From: RPQJ01 sp963726665
GTDB taxonomy: Bacteria; Pseudomonadota; Gammaproteobacteria; Steroidobacterales; Steroidobacteraceae
DNA: 64,000 bases
Assembly: GCA_963726665.1 (NCBI GenBank)
Contig: CAVSDW010000011.1
Coordinates: 304,258 to 368,257 of the forward strand
Direction of reading: 5' to 3'
The position numbers were made by a program, and so were the translations under genes. Of the stretch, positions 55,784-63,010 are shown piece after piece; positions within the stretch are counted from its first letter, which is position 1, and each line of letters begins with the position of its first letter. The notes under the pieces are model-generated. The model did no database searches. It was not told the origin of the DNA and worked only from the letters and a program-made list of their open reading frames with translations.

Positions 55784-56757
55784 ATCGCGGACATCTGCTC
55801 GCGCAGGTCGAGGACGTGCTGCTCCCAGTACTTCGGTTCCTCGAACCACGGGAACGCGCGCGGGAACGCCGGGTCCTCCCAGCGCCGCGCGAGCCAGCCG
55901 GCGTAGTGCATGATCCTGAGCGTGCGCAGCGGCTCGATCAGCCGCAGCTCGTGGTAATCGAAATCCGCGAACTGCGAGTACCCCTCGAGCAGGTCGTCGA
56001 CCTGCCCCTGCATCTCGTCGGGCTGGCCCGAGAGCAGCATCCAGAGGTCCTGCACCGCCGGCCCCGTCATGCAGTCGTCGAGGTCCACGAAGTGCGGCCC
56101 GTCGTCGGTCCACAGCACGTTGCCCGGATGGCAGTCACCGTGCAGGCGCAGCGTCCGGTACGGCGTCGCCTCGGCAAAGCGCTGCTCGACGATCATCAGT
56201 GCATCCCGGGCCACCGACTCGTACGCGGGCTCGAGGTGCGGCGGAATCCAGCCCTCCTCGAGCAGGTAGCCCATGGTCTCGCCGCCCAGCACACGCCAGT
56301 CGAGCCGCGGCCGGTGACGGAACGGCCGCGTCCGCCCGATCGCGTGGATGCGCGCGAGGAACCGGCCCATCCATTGCCGCTCGTCCTTGGTGCCGAGTTC
56401 CGGCCAGTGGCCTCCCTGGCGCGGGTAGACCGCGTAGCGAAAGCCGCCGGACTCGAACAGCGACCGGCCCTCGCGGACCTCGGGCGCGACGACCGGCACC
56501 TCGGCCGCCGCGAGCTCGAGCGCGAACGCGTGCTCCTCCAGTATCGCGGGCGTGCTCCAGCGCCCCGGCCGGTAGAACTTCACGACGACCGGGGTCTGCT
56601 CCTCGCGCCCGACCTGGTAGACGCGGTTCTCGTAGCTGTTCAGCGCGAGCACGCGTCCGTCGCAGCGGTGCCCGATGGCCTCGACCGCCTCGACCACGAC
56701 GTCCGGGGTCAAGGTCGAATACGGGTGCGGGGCGGCGCGTGATGTTCGGGCGGACAC
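55777..56757 (-). CDS. srkA: Stress response Ser/Thr kinase SrkA (YihE)
   Basis: A 326-residue aminoglycoside-phosphotransferase-fold kinase. LALNSYENRVYQVGREE followed by VVVKFYRP is the ATP lobe, and the catalytic LHGDCHPGNVLW and metal VDLDDCMTGPAVQDL loops are intact. In E. coli the orthologue is Cpx-controlled and counters stress-induced cell death, and is linked to MazF. Here relBE is the convergent neighbour. The start is GTG 56757. The product ends SAME, with the Glu codon and TAG from repeat H. Confidence 0.93.
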   Translation of the reverse strand: MSARTSRAAPHPYSTLTPDVVVEAVEAIGHRCDGRVLALNSYENRVYQVGREEQTPVVVKFYRPGRWSTPAILEEHAFALELAAAEVPVVAPEVREGRSLFESGGFRYAVYPRQGGHWPELGTKDERQWMGRFLARIHAIGRTRPFRHRPRLDWRVLGGETMGYLLEEGWIPPHLEPAYESVARDALMIVEQRFAEATPYRTLRLHGDCHPGNVLWTDDGPHFVDLDDCMTGPAVQDLWMLLSGQPDEMQGQVDDLLEGYSQFADFDYHELRLIEPLRTLRIMHYAGWLARRWEDPAFPRAFPWFEEPKYWEQHVLDLREQMSAME

Positions 56758-56795
56758 GGGAGGAATATACCCGTCGAACGCGTCACAATGCGCGC

Positions 56796-58272
56796 GTGAA
56801 CCGCACCCGTCCGATCCGGCTCCCGTCGCTCCGCCCGCGATCGCTCAGCGGCCTGATCCTGCTCGGCTTCGCGGCCGTCGCGCTGCCGCTGCTGCTCGGC
56901 ACGCTCGGCGCGGCCGTCGAGATGCGCAACCTCGCCCAGGCCAGCGAGCAACTGGTCGAGAACGGCGTGACCGCCACCCAGTACACGCAGTCGCTGGTGC
57001 GCCAGGTCGCGTCGCTCGAGCGCACCGCCCGCCTCTACCAGATCCTGCGACGCCCGGGACTGCTCGCGATCTTCGACAAGAACCGCGCGTTGCTCGGCCG
57101 CCACGCTCGATGGACTCGAGGACCTGCCGGGTGATCCGGGCCGCGCCGAAGTGATCGGTCGCATGCGCGCGAGCCTCGCCTCGGTCGAGCAAGGACTCGC
57201 CACGCGACAATCCCCCGGCATCAACGACGCGTTGCGCCAGTTCACGCAGCTCGCGCGCGACGCCGGCGAACTCTCGAAGCTGGCCAGCCGACAGACCGAC
57301 CGCGAGCTGAACGCCCTGCGCGCCGAGACCGACGCCGCGCGCAAGCGCATCCTCTGGCAGAGCGCCGCGCTGGTGCCGGTCACGATCGGCCTGATGCTGC
57401 TCTTCACGTTTTTCCTCGCGCGGCCGATCCGCCGTATCGACGAAGCCATCGGCCGGATCGGCCACGGGAGACTGGATGTTCCAGTCGTCGCCGAAGGCCC
57501 CACCGACCTGCGGGCGCTCGCGCGCCAGCTCGAGTGGCTGCGACTGCGGCTCGCCGAGATCTCCGAGGAACGCAACCGCTTCCTGCGCCACATGTCGCAC
57601 GAATTGAAGACGCCGCTCGCGAACATCCGCGAGGGCACGGAACTCATGCTCGAGGGCGCCGTCGGCGGACTCAACGACGGCCAGCGCGAGGTCGCGGGGA
57701 TCCTGCGCGAGAACAGCCTGCGCCTGCAGCGCCTGATCGAGAACCTGCTCTCCTACAGCGAATGGCAGGCGAAGCGCGGCGGGCTCGACCTGGTCACGTT
57801 CCGCCTGGCGCCGCTCGTCAACTCGTCCATCGACCCCTACCAGCTCCCGATCAACGCACGGGGCCTCCGGCTCGACCTCGCGGTGGACGACGTCGAGATC
57901 AGCGCCGATCGCGCCAAGCTGCGGCTCATCCTCGACAACCTGGTGTCGAACGCAGTCAAGTTCACGCCCGACGGCGGCACTGTCACGGTGCGTGCACGAC
58001 TCGAGGACAGCGATCTCGTGCTCGACGTCGCCGACACCGGCCCCGGCATCCCGCCCGAGGAGCGCGCACGGATCTTCGAGGCGTTTTACCAGGGCACGAC
58101 GCCGCAAGGCGGCCTCGTGCGCGGCACGGGCATCGGGCTGTCCGTCGTGCAGGAGTTCGTGCACGCGCATGGCGGCACGATCGAGATGGTGGACGGCGAG
58201 TTCCCGGGCGCGCACTTCCGCGTGCGGCTGCCGGCAGGAACTGCCGGCGGATCTGTGCCAGCGCAGGCCTGA
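56796..58272 (+). CDS. glrK: Sensor histidine kinase GlrK/QseE-like (one frameshift)
   Basis: GTG 56796 begins VNRTRPIRLPSLRPRSLSGL and a first membrane helix (GLILLGFAAVALPLLLGTL). A periplasmic region, a second helix (VTIGLMLLFTFFLARPI), HAMP, the H-box FLRHMSHELKTPLANIREG and an HATPase (NLVSNAVKFTPDGG, DTGPGIP, GTGIGLSVV) follow. The frame breaks near 57095-57110; removing one base joins NRALLG to TLDGLEDLPGDPGRAE. The corrected length is 491 residues. The qseG-like and glrR-like genes downstream support the assignment. Confidence 0.85.
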
Positions 58273-58289
58273 TCGAGGCGGCGACTTAT

Positions 58290-58688
58290 CTACGCGCTCG
58301 CCGAATGTCGCTCGACGTCCGTGCGCGCGAAATCACTACCCTTGAAGAGCAGCGGCTCCCCGCTCACCTTCGAAAGCGCGTAGGAAAAGCAGTCGCCGAA
58401 ATTGAGTCCCGCCGCGTGATTGCCCTTGCCGAATTCCCGGTGCGCCTTGCGCGCGTAGTGGGCCTGGTCCGCATCGACGGGCACCAGGCCGATCGACGCT
58501 TTCGCGACCAGCAGGTCGAGGTCGCGCACGGCCTCGGGGCCGCGGCGCGTCGCGAGTACGATCGAGCATTCGACGAACGACACCACCGACATCGAGCACG
58601 AGCCAGCAGCCTCAATGGCTTCCGCGAAACGCATACGCTCCGGTTCATCCTGGAGGATCGCGAGCACTGCCGAGGTGTCGAGGATCAT
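58290..58688 (-). CDS. vapC: VapC PIN-domain toxin (module 1)
   Basis: A 132-residue PIN ribonuclease. Acidic catalytic residues appear in MILDTSAVLAIL, VSFVECSIVL and LNFGDCFSYAL, with LLFKGSDFARTDV closing the fold. Its start overlaps the vapB stop (ATGA). It is antisense to, and 17 bases from the end of, glrK. Confidence 0.9.
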   Translation of the reverse strand: MILDTSAVLAILQDEPERMRFAEAIEAAGSCSMSVVSFVECSIVLATRRGPEAVRDLDLLVAKASIGLVPVDADQAHYARKAHREFGKGNHAAGLNFGDCFSYALSKVSGEPLLFKGSDFARTDVERHSASA

Positions 58689-58942
58689 CCTCGCGGCAAC
58701 CCATGCGAGTCATAGCTCAGGATCGCCTCCGCGCTGCGGTCGTCCACGACGGGCAGCGCGGCACAGTGGGCCGCGATCTCGCCGATGTCGTCCAGGAGCC
58801 GCCTGTGGCCTCGCACACGCCGGGTACGCTCAAGCCGCTCCTCGAGGGCCCTTCGCACCGCTTCGGTTTTGGTCTCGCCGGTAAGAGCCGCCAGCGCGGT
58901 CGCGAGCGCCTCGGTCTCGGAGTTCCTGATGTTCAGCGCCAT
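58685..58942 (-). CDS. vapB: VapB antitoxin, Rv0623/PSK-type (module 1)
   Basis: An 85-residue protein. MALNIRNSETEALATALAAL followed by TGETKTEAVRRALEERLER is the DNA-binding part typical of this antitoxin group. ATG 58942 is chosen because it gives the family N-terminus; the longer frame starts inside the promoter. It is translationally coupled to the toxin. Confidence 0.87.
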   Translation of the reverse strand: MALNIRNSETEALATALAALTGETKTEAVRRALEERLERTRRVRGHRRLLDDIGEIAAHCAALPVVDDRSAEAILSYDSHGLPRG

Positions 58943-58976
58943 GAATTCATCATGTGTAGCCTTTTGTACTACCTGT

Positions 58977-59004
58977 ATCATAGCCGTTAGTCCTGAGAAC
59001 TCAA
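58977..59004 (-). promoter_or_regulatory. Promoter of vapBC module 1
   Basis: On the minus strand TTGAGT (58999-59004) and TATGAT (58977-58982) are 16 bases apart, about 35 bases before vapB. GTAG...CTAC half-sites occur in the leader and could be antitoxin contacts. Confidence 0.6.
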
Positions 59005-59092
59005 GCAACCTCGACCAGCTACTATTTGCCTCTGCCGGCGCCACGACCACCTGCATTTCGACCACGTACGTCCAGTAAGAGCCGGCCGCATC

Positions 59093-59734
59093 ATGACCAC
59101 CAGACGCACTGCCACCGTCATCGGGCTACTCCCGGCGCTGCTCGTGCTCGCCGCCTGCGCGGACTTCGAGTCGCGCCGCACGGCCTCGTCCCAGCCCGCG
59201 CCCGCCGCCAGCAACCCCGCACCCACGAGCCTGGCGCCCTACCTCGAGGCGATCGCGAACATGGCGCCCGGAGACCCGGCGCGACAGCAGGCCGAGCTCA
59301 CCTCGGCACTCGCCGCCGCGCAGCAGTCACGCAGTTCGACCGACACCCTGCGTTACGCACTGGTGCTCGGCTGCGCCGGACACAAGGACAGCAACCCGGT
59401 CGAGGCGAAGCGCCTGCTTGCGGACCTGCTCGCAGGCCCGAACGACTTGAATTCGCAGGAGCGCGAACTCGCGAACGCGTATCTCCGCGAGTTCGACGCG
59501 CGCGTCGCGCTCTACGCGGAGCTCGCGCGGCAGCGCGAGGAATCGGAGCAGAAGTTGAAGTCCAACGACAGCAGCGCCGCGAAACGCGCCGATGCACTCG
59601 CGGCCGAGAACGCGCGCCTGAAGAAGCAACTCACCGAAGCCGAGCGCAAGCTCGAGGCGGTTGCCGAGATGGAGCGATCGCTGCAGGAGCAGGCGCCCGA
59701 GGCTGCGACCGAGGCGCCGCCGCCGCGGCCCTGA
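59093..59734 (+). CDS. qseG: QseG/GlrX-like outer-membrane lipoprotein
   Basis: A 213-residue lipoprotein: MTTRRTATVIGLLPALLVLAAC ends in the lipobox Cys at about residue 22. A helical, TPR-like region (60-140) is followed by a strongly charged coiled coil (145-195, AENARLKKQLTEAERKLEAV). In E. coli QseG sits between glrK and glrR and modulates the kinase. Here it is separated from both by vapBC modules. Sequence alone is generic; context carries the call. Confidence 0.7.
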   Translation: MTTRRTATVIGLLPALLVLAACADFESRRTASSQPAPAASNPAPTSLAPYLEAIANMAPGDPARQQAELTSALAAAQQSRSSTDTLRYALVLGCAGHKDSNPVEAKRLLADLLAGPNDLNSQERELANAYLREFDARVALYAELARQREESEQKLKSNDSSAAKRADALAAENARLKKQLTEAERKLEAVAEMERSLQEQAPEAATEAPPPRP

Positions 59735-59747
59735 GGCCCTCGCGTGC

Positions 59748-60148
59748 CTAGGCGCGCAGGGTCCTGAGCCCGAGATGCTCCGCGAGCAGGTCGAAGTCGC
59801 GGTCGTCGTGCAGGAGTTCGTGATCGTTGACCAGGCAGTACGTGCCGATCAGCATGTCCATGGTCTTGCGGATCGGTCACCCCGCTGGCGCCTCAGGCGA
59901 CGAAAGTTCGTTGCGGCTTCGATCGCGACCTTCGGTCCCACCATCTCTACGAAATCGAAGCGGTTCGAGGTACCGCAAGTGCGGCGCTGGCGTCCGCCTC
60001 GGTCGAAAAGCCCTGCAGGATCTCAGCGAGGATCAGGTCGCCGACAGCAATCAATTGCTGACCCAATAGCGCATCGCAGACGTGCCACCTGCGGCGTGTA
60101 CTCGCCGTTGAAGTGGTCGATCCATACGGACGTGTCGACGACGATCAC
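59748..60148 (-). pseudogene. vapC: VapC PIN-domain toxin (module 2), broken by five +1 indels
   Basis: GTG 60148 reads VIVVDTSVWIDHFNGEYTPQ. Removing one base at each of five places (near 60078, 59971, 59954, 59883 and 59873) restores a faultless 131-residue PIN protein. The restored frame contains QQLIAVGDLILAEILQGF, FVEMVGPKVAIEAATNFRRL, TIRKTMDMLIGTYCLVNDHE and LHDDRDFDLLAEHLGL. There is no other lesion. The length, 401 bases, equals 132 codons plus five. It is therefore probably an intact gene with sequence errors rather than a true pseudogene. It pairs with vapB module 2 just upstream. Confidence 0.82.
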
Positions 60149-60160
60149 GACGACCGGGCC

Positions 60161-60352
60161 TCAGTCCCTGCGCATCGCCTCGAGGTCGCCCGTCCACTTC
60201 AGTTTTCCGTGAGCCTCCCGCACCTGCTCCTGGCGCTTCAGCTTGACCATCAGCCGCAGGCTTTCCTCGACGGCCTGACGCTTGGTCCTGGCCCCCGACA
60301 ACCGCATGGCCTCGGCGATCAGCCGGTCGTCGATGACGATGTTCGTGCGCAT
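60161..60352 (-). CDS. vapB: VapB antitoxin, RHH type (module 2)
   Basis: A 63-residue protein. MRTNIVIDDRLIAEAMRLSG followed by ARTKRQAVEESLRLMVKL is the standard VapB ribbon-helix-helix domain. The C-terminal KLKWTGDLEAMRRD binds the toxin. ATG 60352 was chosen over longer in-frame extension. It ends 12 bases before the toxin start. Confidence 0.88.
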   Translation of the reverse strand: MRTNIVIDDRLIAEAMRLSGARTKRQAVEESLRLMVKLKRQEQVREAHGKLKWTGDLEAMRRD

Positions 60353-60372
60353 GGGCTTCGCCCCCGAACAGT

Positions 60373-60398
60373 GTGTATACGATGCCATAATCATACAC
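60373..60398 (-). promoter_or_regulatory. Putative operator of vapBC module 2
   Basis: GTGTAT (60373-60378) and ATACAC (60393-60398) form an inverted repeat 21 bases before vapB, with inner GAT/ATC. TATGAT (minus strand, 60390-60395) inside it could be the -10; no good -35 was seen. Confidence 0.5.
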
Positions 60399-60537
60399 CT
60401 CTCATGGGGCCGGCGACATTGCCGAGCTGCCGCAACGTGACGTGGCAACTGCCCGCGACGCCCTCATTCTTCACATCGCAGCACGGGCTTCCTTCACAGA
60501 TTTCTGCCCTGCACCACAGCATTTCGCCGCGCCACCC

Positions 60538-61793
60538 ATGTCCCGCCCTTCCCGCCGCGCCCCCCGCATCCTGGTCGTCGACGACGACCCGGGGCTGCTG
60601 CGCCTGCTCACCATCCGGCTGCGCTCGCAGAACTACGTGGTCGAGCCGGTGGACGGCCCGGCGAAAGCGCTGGCCGCCGTCTCGCGCTTCCGTCCCGACC
60701 TCGTCGTCACCGACCTGCGCATGGCCGAGATGGACGGCATCGCGCTGCTGCGCGAGCTGCAGCGGCGCTGGCCGAGCCTGAACGTCATCATGCTGACGGC
60801 GCACGGCACCATCCCGGACGCCGTGAAGGCCACCCAGTCCGGGGCGTTCGCGTTCCTCACCAAGCCGGTCGAGAAGGACCAGTTGCTCGACGAGGTGCGA
60901 CGCGCGCTCAAGACCTCGGGCTTTGCCGACACCGGCGGCGACGACTGGCGCGCCGAGTTCGCCACCCGCAGCCCGCTCATGGAGGACCGCCTCGCGAAGG
61001 CGCACATGGTCGCGGGCACGGACGGCGCGGTGCTGATCACCGGCGAGCACGGCACCGGCAAGGAACTGCTTGCGAAGGCCATCCACCGCGCGAGCGAACG
61101 GCGCGAGGAGGAGTTCGTCGCACTCGACTGCGGCCGGCTCGACCCGGCGACGGGCGAGGCCGAGATCGCGGCGGCGTTCGAGCGCGCACGCGCGGGCACG
61201 CTGCAGCTCCGCGACATCGACGACCTGCCGCCGTCGCTCAGGCAGTCCCTCGCCCGCCAGCTCGTCGGCGCGAAGGCGCGCGTCATCGCGACCGGCGACC
61301 GGCCGCCCGAGGACCTCGCGGGCGACGCGACTCCGCGACCTCATCGACCGGCTGGGCGCGGTGCAGCGTGGAACTCCCGCCGCTCGGCAAGCGGCGCGAG
61401 GACATCCCGCTGCTCGTGCAGCAGTGCCTGGACGACGTCGCCGCGGAATCCGCACAGCCGAAGCGCAGCTGCTCGCCCGAGGCGATGGAACTCCTCGCCT
61501 CCGCCCGCTGGCCGGGCAACGTGCGGCAACTGCGGATGGTGGTGCGCCAGGCCGCCGCGACGGGCGCGGGCCCGGTGATCACGGCCGACCAGGTGCAGGA
61601 GGCGCAGGGCCAGATCACGCAGCTGCCGAGCTTCGACGAGGCGCGGGATGAATTCACGCGCAGCTACCTCGTGCAGCTCATGCAGGTGACGCAGGGCAAC
61701 GTGAGCCAGGCGGCGCGGCTCGCGAAGCGCAACCGCACGGACTTCTACAAGCTCCTGTCACGCCACGGCGTCGAGCCCGAGGAATTTAAATAG
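60538..61793 (+). CDS. glrR: GlrR-like NtrC-family response regulator with degenerate AAA+ domain (two frameshifts)
   Basis: The receiver (ILVVDDDPGLLRLL, phospho-acceptor Asp59 in VVTDLRMAEMDG, TKPVEKDQL) is intact. The AAA+ domain keeps Walker A (GEHGTGKE, about 169-176). It lacks any GAFTGA loop, and Walker B reads LQLRDIDD instead of LFLDEIGD. A Fis-type HTH ends the protein (GNVSQAARLAKRNRTDFYKL). Two single-base insertions near 61326-61334 and 61361-61366 split the region LRDLIDRLGAV / VELPPLGKRRED. The corrected length is 417 residues. It likely cannot activate sigma-54 in the usual way. It ends EEFK-TAG inside repeat I. Confidence 0.8.
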
Positions 61794-61808
61794 GGGACAT
61801 TCCCCTAT
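61788..61808. repeat. REP-like element I (single module)
   Basis: A lone palindromic module with no inverted partner. It carries the TAG stop of glrR on the plus strand (61791-61793) and the TAG stop of vapC module 3 on the minus strand (61805-61807). Confidence 0.88.
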
Positions 61809-62212
61809 CCCCGGATCCAGTCCTGCACCTCGAGCCCGGGCACTCTTCCGAACTCCGCCGTATTGCCGGTAACCAGCACCGCGCCCTGCTCAAGCGCGTG
61901 AGCCGCGATCAGCAGATCGTTCGCGCCGATGGTGCGGCCAGCGGCCTCGAGCGCGGATCGCACCTCGGCATACGCACGGTCCACTCCGGGCTCCAGCGGA
62001 AGTACCTCAATGCCTGCCAGCAATTGATCGACACGTTCCGACAGCACGGCAGAGCCTTTCCTGTGTGCGCCGTAGCGCAGCTCACACGCGACGACGACGC
62101 TGGTGAACACGCTCGCGTCGCCCGCCTCCACGATTCGTCGCGCTACGGTGCCCTGCGGCGCTCGTACGACCTGCGAGAGCACGTCCGTGTCGAGCAGAAA
62201 GCGCTTCGTCAC
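61805..62212 (-). CDS. vapC: VapC PIN-domain toxin (module 3)
   Basis: A 135-residue PIN ribonuclease. FLLDTDVLSQVVR, VACELRYGAHRKGS, IGANDLLIAAHAL and VTGNTAEFGRVPGLEVQDW give the four acidic/polar catalytic positions and the conserved C-terminus of the FitB/VapC group. Its start overlaps the vapB stop (ATGA). The stop is provided by repeat I. Confidence 0.92.
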   Translation of the reverse strand: MTKRFLLDTDVLSQVVRAPQGTVARRIVEAGDASVFTSVVVACELRYGAHRKGSAVLSERVDQLLAGIEVLPLEPGVDRAYAEVRSALEAAGRTIGANDLLIAAHALEQGAVLVTGNTAEFGRVPGLEVQDWIRG

Positions 62213-62472
62213 GGCTCCCCCAGATCGACGGGCTCGAGCGGCATATCAGAGACCGCCGGCAATCCAACTTTGAGCGGAGCCCAGCTAGCAAGAAGGCGCG
62301 TCAACGATGGTCGCTGCGTGGGCTCGATCACGAGGCGTGCGCCCTCGCGGTAAATCACGGCCTCGTTGCCGGGCAGTTCCAGCTCGCGCGGGATCCGTAC
62401 CGCCTGGTTGCGGCCGTTCCTGAATATCCGCACGTGCCGGACCTGTCCCACGGGAGGCTTCTCTTTTGGCAT
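62209..62472 (-). CDS. vapB: VapB antitoxin, AbrB/SpoVT type (module 3)
   Basis: An 87-residue swapped-hairpin antitoxin. VRIFRNGRNQAVRIPREL followed by LPGNEAVIYREGARLVIEP is the AbrB-type DNA-binding fold, and the tail LPAVSDMPLEPVDLGEP would insert into the toxin. ATG 62472 lies inside the operator, and the message is probably leaderless. Confidence 0.9.
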   Translation of the reverse strand: MPKEKPPVGQVRHVRIFRNGRNQAVRIPRELELPGNEAVIYREGARLVIEPTQRPSLTRLLASWAPLKVGLPAVSDMPLEPVDLGEP

Positions 62473-62508
62473 ATGCTTAGCATATGTGCCAAGTTTGACC
62501 GGGTCAAA
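62470..62508 (-). promoter_or_regulatory. Promoter and operator of vapBC module 3
   Basis: TTGACC (62502-62507) and TATGCT (62479-62484) on the minus strand are 17 bases apart. Only six bases separate the -10 from the ATG, so the mRNA would begin at or next to the start codon. CATATGC/GCATATG (62470-62486) is an inverted repeat over the -10 and start codon, and TTTGACC/GGTCAAA (62494-62508) is a second over the -35. Confidence 0.72.
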
Positions 62509-62621
62509 GCGGGAATCATCGTCGAGCGACCACGTCAGCCTGCATCATGAACACCGCGCCGCATAGGCGAATTTCTGGCGGAAGCGGTGTGTATTGCGCA
62601 CGCCCCGGGCCTCGACCATGC

Positions 62622-62645
62622 GTGGAGCCCGAGGAGTTCAAATAG
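62622..62645 (+). pseudogene. Remnant of a second glrR-like C-terminal tail
   Basis: Eight codons read VEPEEFK-stop, the same peptide and stop as the end of glrR. Only third-position, synonymous differences are seen, and a repeat module follows immediately, as at glrR. Sequence further upstream is not alignable by eye. It may be the scar of a lost or displaced paralogue. Confidence 0.4.
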
Positions 62646-62686
62646 GGGACATTCCCCTATTTCCGGGAAATAGGGGAATGTCCCCT
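62640..62686. repeat. REP-like element J
   Basis: A perfect forward module (62640-62662) and an inverted module truncated at its outer arm (62668-62686). It lies in the non-coding stretch upstream of vapBC module 3. Confidence 0.92.
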
Positions 62687-62909
62687 CGGCCCCATTCAAA
62701 GACTGAGTCCAATAGCTTCTGATGGAAGACACAAGATCTTGTGTTTTCGGCCCAGGTTTCACATAATCCACCCCCGCCGCTAGTGGCTGCCCCCGGGCTT
62801 CGGCGGCACGCTCCGTCCCGCACTGCAGACTGGGTACCAGCGCTCATTCCGGAGCAATGGCCATTGTTAGCGGGCGGCATTTAGTTAACCATTCTGGCTC
62901 GTCTTTTTT
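62687..62909. other. Gene-free stretch with a 16-bp palindrome
   Basis: No convincing gene is present. At 62729-62744 ACACAAGATCTTGTGT is a perfect 16-bp palindrome, suited to binding a dimeric regulator. A short open frame on the minus strand here runs into repeat J and has no recognisable features. Confidence 0.5.
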
Positions 62910-62992
62910 GACGGCATACCCACCGAGAGGTGGGGACGCAAAGCCTCCGGTCCGTGCGCGGCTGACGCGATGGATAGCGGGGTTGCCAGTAC
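62910..62992 (+). ncRNA. Cyclic-di-GMP-I (GEMM) riboswitch
   Basis: P1 pairs GGCA (62915-62918) with TGCC (62986-62989). P2 is CCCACC/GGTGGG closed by a GNRA tetraloop, GAGA (62927-62930). The linker GGACGCAAAGCC is the ligand-site signature. P3 is TCCGT.CGCG/CGCG.ATGGA, with the GCTGA loop, followed by TAGCGGGGTT. This closely parallels the Vibrio cholerae Vc2 aptamer as I recall it. It ends 18 bases before the next start codon, so translational control is plausible. Confidence 0.92.
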
Positions 62993-63010
62993 CCACAGGA
63001 CTGAAAAAAG

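Noticed and set aside
31751..61366. Programmed +1 frameshifting as the cause of the frame breaks
   Set aside because: The junctions share no slippery sequence, stop-codon context or downstream structure, occur in unrelated genes, and five fall in one small vapC.
62638..62880. An 80-codon minus-strand frame between the riboswitch and repeat J
   Set aside because: It translates the repeat at its end, has no ribosome-binding site or recognisable domain, and has no conserved neighbours.
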